Assembly: GCA_036386415.1 (NCBI GenBank)
Contig: DASVVT010000040.1
Span: forward strand, 1-64,000
DNA from: DASVVT01 sp036386415
Lineage (GTDB): Bacteria > Acidobacteriota > Blastocatellia > Pyrinomonadales > Pyrinomonadaceae
Direction: 5' to 3'
DNA length: 64,000 bases
The position numbers and the translations under genes are program-made. The notes beneath the pieces are model-generated. The model saw only the letters and a list, made by a program, of their open reading frames with translations. It searched no databases and was not told the DNA's origin. This document shows, one piece after another, positions 59,610 through 64,000 of this stretch (the first letter of the stretch is position 1; each line of letters begins with the position of its first letter).

Positions 59610-62255
59610 TTATTCATAGCGCAGAGCAATGGTTGGATCGACCTTTGTCGCTTTCCGCGCAGGGAGGTAGCTGGCGATTAAAGCTACAACTACGAGCAAG
59701 GATGGAATCACAGCAAACGTCATCGGATCTGTGACCGTCACACCGAAGAGCAAGCTTTTGAGGAAGCGTGTTAGTATTAATGCTCCTAAGAGGCCGACGG
59801 CCACACCCATGAGGCTAAACAAAAGCCCCTCGCCGATGACCATCCTGGCAATGTCACCTGGTCGTGCGCCGAGCGCCATACGAACCCCGATCTCGTGTGT
59901 CCGCTGGCTAGTCGTAAAGCTCACAACTCCGTAAATGCCCACGCCCGCCAAGACCAGAGCAATCGCTGCGAATGAGCCGAGGAGCAGCAGGCTGAAGCGC
60001 TTTTCCTTCAGGGACTCAGAAACGAGATGATCCATTGTCGCCACGCTGTAAAAAGGCAGATTCCTATTGATTGCCCAAACTTCATTCTTGACGGCTGCGA
60101 TCAAGGTCTGTGGATCGTTCTGCGTCCGGATGACGAAGGTCATAGAGCCGAATGGAACCTGCTGGTGATGCAGGAAGATTTCCGGTCGCGGGGCGCTATC
60201 GAGCCCTGTGTGTCGAACGTCACCGACCACGCCGACAATCTCACGCGCGACAGGCTCCGTGAGCCGTCGCACCACGATCTTTTTCCCTATAGGATTCTCG
60301 CCAGGAAAATATTTGCGGGCCATAGTTTCGTTAATCAGTGCGACGGGCACACCGTCAGCGCGATCAAACTTGTCGAAGAAGCGCCCCCTGATGAGCGGGA
60401 TACTAAGGGCATGGAAGTATCCTGAAGTGACGACGGTGTGGTATGCGGTCGGAGCCTGCTCCGGCGAGGTGACTGCTTCCCCCTCGATGGTAAAATCACT
60501 CTCGATCTCGATACTGCCTTCGCCTATAAAAGGCGGTGCTGAAGCAGCGCCGGCTGCCTCTACTCCCGGCAGGGAGGTGATTTTGTCGAGCGCCTGCTCG
60601 AAGAAGGCTACCTGCTGCTGCGGCGATGGGTACTGATCGTACACGTGAACTTGCAGCGCTATGGTCTTGTCTGACTTGAAGCCCGGGTCGACTTGCAAGA
60701 GGCGGGCGAAGCTCCTGATGAGCAAACCGGCACCGATCAACAGTATCAACGCCAGCGCGAACTGCGCGATAACAAGGAAACCTCGCATGCGTTGGCGGAT
60801 AACTCTAGTCCCCTCCACCCGTCCACCTTCTTTAATTGCTTCTTGGAGGTCAGGGTTTGAGAATTTAAGCGCGGGCGCGAGCCCGAAGCAGATGGCCGTA
60901 AGAATTGAGAGGCCGAGCGCAAACAAAAGTATGCGTCCGTCAATCCCGACCTGTTCGGCGCGCGGCAGGTTTCCGGGACTGATCGCCAGAATCGCGCCCA
61001 CGCTCCAGCCAGCCAGCAGGATTCCACCCACGCAGCCTAACAGCGCAAGGATTAAGCTCTCAGTCAACAACTGCTTGATGAGCCGTGCGCGCGCGGCCCC
61101 GAGCGCTGCGCGAACCGCAAACTCTTTTCGTCTTACAGAAGTCCGCGCCAGCATCAAATTGGCGACATTCGCGCACGCGATTAGAAGGACGAAGGCGACG
61201 GCACCGAGCAGTATTAGCAGTGCCGGGCGCACTCTACCCAGCATCTGCTCTGACAGCGGGATAACCGTTGCGCCCATCTCACGGTTCGTCTGCGGGTATT
61301 CCTGTGCGAGTTGCGCGGCCACGGCGCTCATATCCGCTTGTGCTTGCTCTGGCGTAATACCGGACCTGAGCCGCGCGATCACTTGCAGGTAGGTTGCCCC
61401 GCGCCGCTTACTCTCCGATTCGCTTAGTATAAATGGAGCGATAATCCCCCGTTTGTCCAGATAATGAAACTCTTTAGGCATGATGCCGATGACCGTGTGT
61501 GGCTTTCCGTCGAGTATCAGCTTTTGCCCAATGATGCCTGGATCTGCCCCGAATCTGCTTTGCCACAGGCCATAACCGAGCACAACCACCTGTTCATTGC
61601 CTGGTTCATACTCATTGAGCAGAAAGGTTCGCCCATGTAAGGCTCCTGCGCCCAGGATGTCAAAAAAACCAGCTGTTACAAGCCATGCATGAAAAGTCTC
61701 AGGCTCGCCGCTGCCCGTGTAGTCCAGACCATAAGGTCTTAGTGCGGAGACTTGCTCGAAGACTCGGTTGCGATCACGGTAATCCACAAAGTTGGCTGGA
61801 GAGATGGGCTCGCGCTCCGCCCCACTCTGGGTATTACGTTGCCAGAGAGTAACGATTCCTTTCGGGTCTTTATAGGGCAATGGCCTCAGCAGTATCCCGT
61901 TGACGACGCTGAAGATGGCCGTGTTGATCCCAATGCCCAATGCCAGCGTGAGCACGACAACAACTGTGAAGCCTGGACTTTTCCTGAGCATGCGCGCCGA
62001 ATATCTCATGTCCTGGAGTGTTGTCTCCACATGCGGTAAACCACGCCGCTCGCGGTATATCTCTTTTACCTGCTCAACCCCACCGAACTGGCGCGAGGCT
62101 GCGTAGCGTGCCTCCTGCGGAGTCATTCCACGTCGCACATTATCCTCGGCCTGCATTTCCAGGTGAGAACGGATCTCGTCTTCCAAGTCACGGTCGAGGC
62201 GTCCCCTAAACAACATTCCGCGCATGCGCTGCAAAAGGATTCGTAACCTTGTCAT
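59610..62255 (-). CDS. ADOP-type MacB/FtsX ABC permease
   Basis: About 881 residues. The ATG at 62255 overlaps the PadR stop. The N-terminus (LDRDLEDEIRSHLEMQAEDNV RRGM-type region) is the permease-prefix domain. It is followed by one helix (FTVVVVLTLALGIGINTAIFS), a MacB periplasmic core, then two blocks of three FtsX helices (VLLIACANVANLMLARTSVRR and the terminal LGALILTRFLKSLLFGVTV). This duplicated, ATPase-less layout is widespread in Acidobacteria. It is likely a mechanotransmission or export permease under PadR control. Confidence 0.92.
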   Translation of the reverse strand: MTRLRILLQRMRGMLFRGRLDRDLEDEIRSHLEMQAEDNVRRGMTPQEARYAASRQFGGVEQVKEIYRERRGLPHVETTLQDMRYSARMLRKSPGFTVVVVLTLALGIGINTAIFSVVNGILLRPLPYKDPKGIVTLWQRNTQSGAEREPISPANFVDYRDRNRVFEQVSALRPYGLDYTGSGEPETFHAWLVTAGFFDILGAGALHGRTFLLNEYEPGNEQVVVLGYGLWQSRFGADPGIIGQKLILDGKPHTVIGIMPKEFHYLDKRGIIAPFILSESESKRRGATYLQVIARLRSGITPEQAQADMSAVAAQLAQEYPQTNREMGATVIPLSEQMLGRVRPALLILLGAVAFVLLIACANVANLMLARTSVRRKEFAVRAALGAARARLIKQLLTESLILALLGCVGGILLAGWSVGAILAISPGNLPRAEQVGIDGRILLFALGLSILTAICFGLAPALKFSNPDLQEAIKEGGRVEGTRVIRQRMRGFLVIAQFALALILLIGAGLLIRSFARLLQVDPGFKSDKTIALQVHVYDQYPSPQQQVAFFEQALDKITSLPGVEAAGAASAPPFIGEGSIEIESDFTIEGEAVTSPEQAPTAYHTVVTSGYFHALSIPLIRGRFFDKFDRADGVPVALINETMARKYFPGENPIGKKIVVRRLTEPVAREIVGVVGDVRHTGLDSAPRPEIFLHHQQVPFGSMTFVIRTQNDPQTLIAAVKNEVWAINRNLPFYSVATMDHLVSESLKEKRFSLLLLGSFAAIALVLAGVGIYGVVSFTTSQRTHEIGVRMALGARPGDIARMVIGEGLLFSLMGVAVGLLGALILTRFLKSLLFGVTVTDPMTFAVIPSLLVVVALIASYLPARKATKVDPTIALRYE

Positions 62256-62599
62256 GTGTTTCCCTCTGACTGTTCGAGAAATCGGATCATGATTTGCGAC
62301 GTGAGCCGCCAACTCTCTTCTTCCGCAACGAGCTGCCTCCGGCCTGTACGCGTGATCGAATAGTATTTAGCCCGCCGGTTGTTTTCCGAGACTCCCCATT
62401 TGGAGCTGATCCATCCACTCTGCTCCAAATGTAATAGGGCGGGATAGATCGTTCCCTGGTTAAGATGTAGAAGGTCGCCGCTTACTTGCTCAATTCGCCT
62501 GGCGATGCCATACCCATGCAGCGGGCCAAGCGCATCAAGGGTCTTGAGAACCATTAGATTAAGGGTACCCGGGAGGACTTCTTTCTTGTGCTGTCTCAT
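62252..62599 (-). CDS. PadR-family transcriptional regulator
   Basis: A 115-residue winged-helix regulator. LPGTLNLMVLKTLDALGPLHGYGIARRI and LNQGTIYPALLHLEQSGWISS are the PadR signature. The start at 62599 has ACAGGAA at good spacing; the frame from 62623 is less likely. It is coupled to the permease downstream. It probably represses its own promoter, which overlaps the palindromic region at 62604-62659. Confidence 0.92.
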   Translation of the reverse strand: MRQHKKEVLPGTLNLMVLKTLDALGPLHGYGIARRIEQVSGDLLHLNQGTIYPALLHLEQSGWISSKWGVSENNRRAKYYSITRTGRRQLVAEEESWRLTSQIMIRFLEQSEGNT

Positions 62600-62603
62600 G
62601 ATG

Positions 62604-62659
62604 TTCCTGTTGACTATCAACATTAAGGTAGCCTACCTCATGTAGATAGTCAACAGGAA
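62604..62659 (-). promoter_or_regulatory. Palindromic promoter-operator of PadR/permease pair
   Basis: TTCCTGTTGACTATC and GATAGTCAACAGGAA form perfect 15-bp arms around a centre containing AGGTAGCCTACCT. Read on the minus strand, TTGACT and TACCTT are spaced by 17 bases as -35 and -10. The ribosome site AGGAA lies in one arm, so the mRNA could also hide it. Confidence 0.65.
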
Positions 62660-62883
62660 ATTTGACTTCGGGTACGAATCTCTCTGTTATCTTTGTCTGT
62701 CATTGGAATGGATCAATCGCGTGAGATTTAGAGCTACGTTATGGCAGTTCTTCCCGAAGAGAGTATTACTGGCCTTTGAGTCCGATAATGTATGTGGTAC
62801 TCCAGATCAGCCATCTTCTCGGGGTGGAGCAACACCCAAGCAGACTGGCAGATATCCTTGATCCTTCAACCGAGAAAAAGGAG

Positions 62884-62918
62884 TAGACACTCTACATGCA
62901 TGGGTGTAGTATCTCTAC
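62884..62918. promoter_or_regulatory. Two GTAG-N5-CTAC boxes before second PadR gene
   Basis: GTAGACACTCTAC (62884-62896) and GTAGTATCTCTAC (62906-62918) are 22 bp apart, two helical turns. The second touches the ATG at 62919. They resemble the GTAG..CTAC core in the other PadR promoter and are probable autorepression sites. Confidence 0.6.
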
Positions 62919-63284
62919 ATGCCTAAAAAACTTCCCTACCAGAACAAAATCGAATTGCTCCAGGGAACCCTTGATCTGCTCATCCTCCAGACCTTGCAAT
63001 GGGGGCCACACCACGGCTATGGCATCAGCCAGTTGATTCGGACTAATTCTGGCCAGGTGCTGCAAGTCGATACCGGCTCTCTCTATCCGGCGCTGCACCG
63101 CCTCGAGCGCCAGAAGGCCATCACCTCGGAGTGGAAGATCTCTGAGAATAAGCAGCAGGTCAAGGTTTATCGACTGACGGCGACTGGTAAAAAGCAGCTG
63201 GCAACGGAGCGATCTCGCTGGGAGCAGCTCTCGGAGGCCATCGCCCGCGCCTTGAATCCGCACAAGAAGGAGAGTGAGGCATGA
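62919..63284 (+). CDS. PadR-family transcriptional regulator
   Basis: A 121-residue PadR protein. LLQGTLDLLILQTLQWGPHHGYGISQLI and VDTGSLYPALHRLERQKAITS are diagnostic. No ribosome site is visible, since the operator box ends exactly at the ATG, so the mRNA may be nearly leaderless. It overlaps the permease gene by ATGA, the same design as the leftward pair at 59610-62599 but only distantly similar in sequence. Confidence 0.92.
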   Translation: MPKKLPYQNKIELLQGTLDLLILQTLQWGPHHGYGISQLIRTNSGQVLQVDTGSLYPALHRLERQKAITSEWKISENKQQVKVYRLTATGKKQLATERSRWEQLSEAIARALNPHKKESEA

Positions 63285-64000
63285 GATTAAGGCTGTCGCC
63301 GTGGCGACGACAACGTGAAGAAGAGTTGGATGAAGAGTTGCGTAGTCATCTCGAGATGGCAGTGCAGGATCGGATCGAGCGTGGTGAGACGCGTGAGGAG
63401 GCCGAAGCGGCTGTCCGGCGGGAGTTCGGCAATGTCGGGCTGATCAAAGAAGTGACGCGACAGATGTGGGGAGGGATGTGGATCGAACAACTGCTTCAGG
63501 ACCTCAGGTATGGACTGCGTTCGTTGCGGCGCGCACCAGGCTTCACCATCGTTGCCGTGTTGACGTTGGCGCTCGGCATCGGCGCCAGCACGACGATCTT
63601 CAGTGCGGTGAATCCCATTCTGTTCGAGCCTCTGCCGTATCCGTACGCCGATCGGATCACGATGATCTGGGACTTCGCTGGCGATAGTTCGCGTCTCTAC
63701 CCAACGTTCGGCACCTATCGCGAACTGGTGGAGCGGAGTCATTCCTTCGACGCCATCGCCGTGATGAAGCCATGGCAGCCGACCATGACTGGAAGGGCTG
63801 AGCCCGAGCGACTCGATGGGCAGCGCGTGAGCGCAAGCTATTTCCAGGTGTTGGGCGTGCCTCCAGTGCTTGGGCGGGACTTCGATCCGTCCGACGACCA
63901 GTTCAATGGCCCCAAGGTAGCCATCATTAGCGACGGGCTGTGGCGGCGACGCTTCGGCAGCGACGCCAAGATCGTGGGGCAACAGATCACGCTCGACGCC
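63281..64000 (+). CDS. ADOP-type ABC permease, partial
   Basis: The 240 codons seen run off the window end. The N-terminal prefix domain (EEELDEELRSHLEMAVQDRI, AVRREFGNVGLIKE) is followed by FTIVAVLTLALGIGASTTIFS and the start of the MacB periplasmic core (LFEPLPYPYADRITMIWDF). It is coupled to the PadR gene. Function as for the other permease: a predicted ATPase-less MacB/FtsX-like membrane protein under PadR control. Confidence 0.9.
   Translation, partial: MRLRLSPWRRQREEELDEELRSHLEMAVQDRIERGETREEAEAAVRREFGNVGLIKEVTRQMWGGMWIEQLLQDLRYGLRSLRRAPGFTIVAVLTLALGIGASTTIFSAVNPILFEPLPYPYADRITMIWDFAGDSSRLYPTFGTYRELVERSHSFDAIAVMKPWQPTMTGRAEPERLDGQRVSASYFQVLGVPPVLGRDFDPSDDQFNGPKVAIISDGLWRRRFGSDAKIVGQQITLDA

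Overview
The window looks like a chromosomal segment of an Acidobacteriota genome, most likely a Blastocatellia-type relative. This is inferred from two PadR regulator / duplicated-permease (ADOP-type MacB/FtsX) pairs at the right end, the moderately high GC content, and the mix of quinoprotein, caa3-oxidase and PadR-type genes. No rRNA or tRNA gene and no CRISPR array was seen.

Left part, 1-7.6 kb. A leftward set holds a degenerate-looking ketoacyl-synthase-like protein, a FabG-like reductase and a radical SAM protein resembling tetraether-lipid-synthase-type enzymes, cut by the window edge. Next comes a mobile-element-like leftward block: a tyrosine recombinase, a helix-turn-helix protein full of 18-nt repeats, and an ExeA/TniB-like AAA ATPase with a perfect 18-bp palindrome in front. 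An orphan HigA-type antitoxin follows.

7.8-18.5 kb is one rightward respiratory operon: a lipoprotein PQQ alcohol dehydrogenase with the lanthanide-type DYD motif, a XoxJ/MxaJ-like binding protein, a cytochrome c, caa3 oxidase subunits II, I and III, a small membrane protein, CtaG, a second cytochrome c and a YVTN beta-propeller lipoprotein. Electrons would pass from alcohol via PQQ and cytochrome c to oxygen. A DUF433/DUF5615 toxin-antitoxin-like pair sits on the opposite strand between subunits II and I. Two genes (subunit II and CtaG) carry unusual purine/pyrimidine-rich hairpin-forming leaders.

18.6-29.5 kb is mixed: a decayed isoaspartyl dipeptidase remnant next to cyanophycinase, a secreted subtilase, a small HTH protein, a VOC protein, a sirtuin, an exported alpha/beta hydrolase, and an LVIVD/DUF305 gene pair that starts just after a strong match to an integron attC site.

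29.5-58.1 kb is the most striking part: a contractile phage-tail-like particle cluster with no head, packaging or lysis genes in view. It opens with a sigma-54 activator whose receiver domain has lost its phosphorylation residues, followed by a dyad and a -24/-12 promoter directly before the structural genes. The order is sheath, tube, chaperone, a disordered protein in the tape-measure position, gpU-like proteins, gpD-like hub, spike, PAAR tip, gp25, gpJ, gpI and fibre-like proteins. Three proteins exceed 1400 residues: a gpU-like domain fused to OmpA, peptidoglycan-binding and two zinc-metallopeptidase domains; a gpI-like domain fused to eight flagellin/hook-like repeats; and a beta-propeller/zinc-ribbon/helix-hairpin-helix protein. 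I infer a domesticated injection or killing particle carrying built-in effector and receptor-binding modules.

58.2-64 kb holds a class C beta-lactamase-fold hydrolase, then two PadR/ADOP permease pairs with GTAG...CTAC-type candidate operators.
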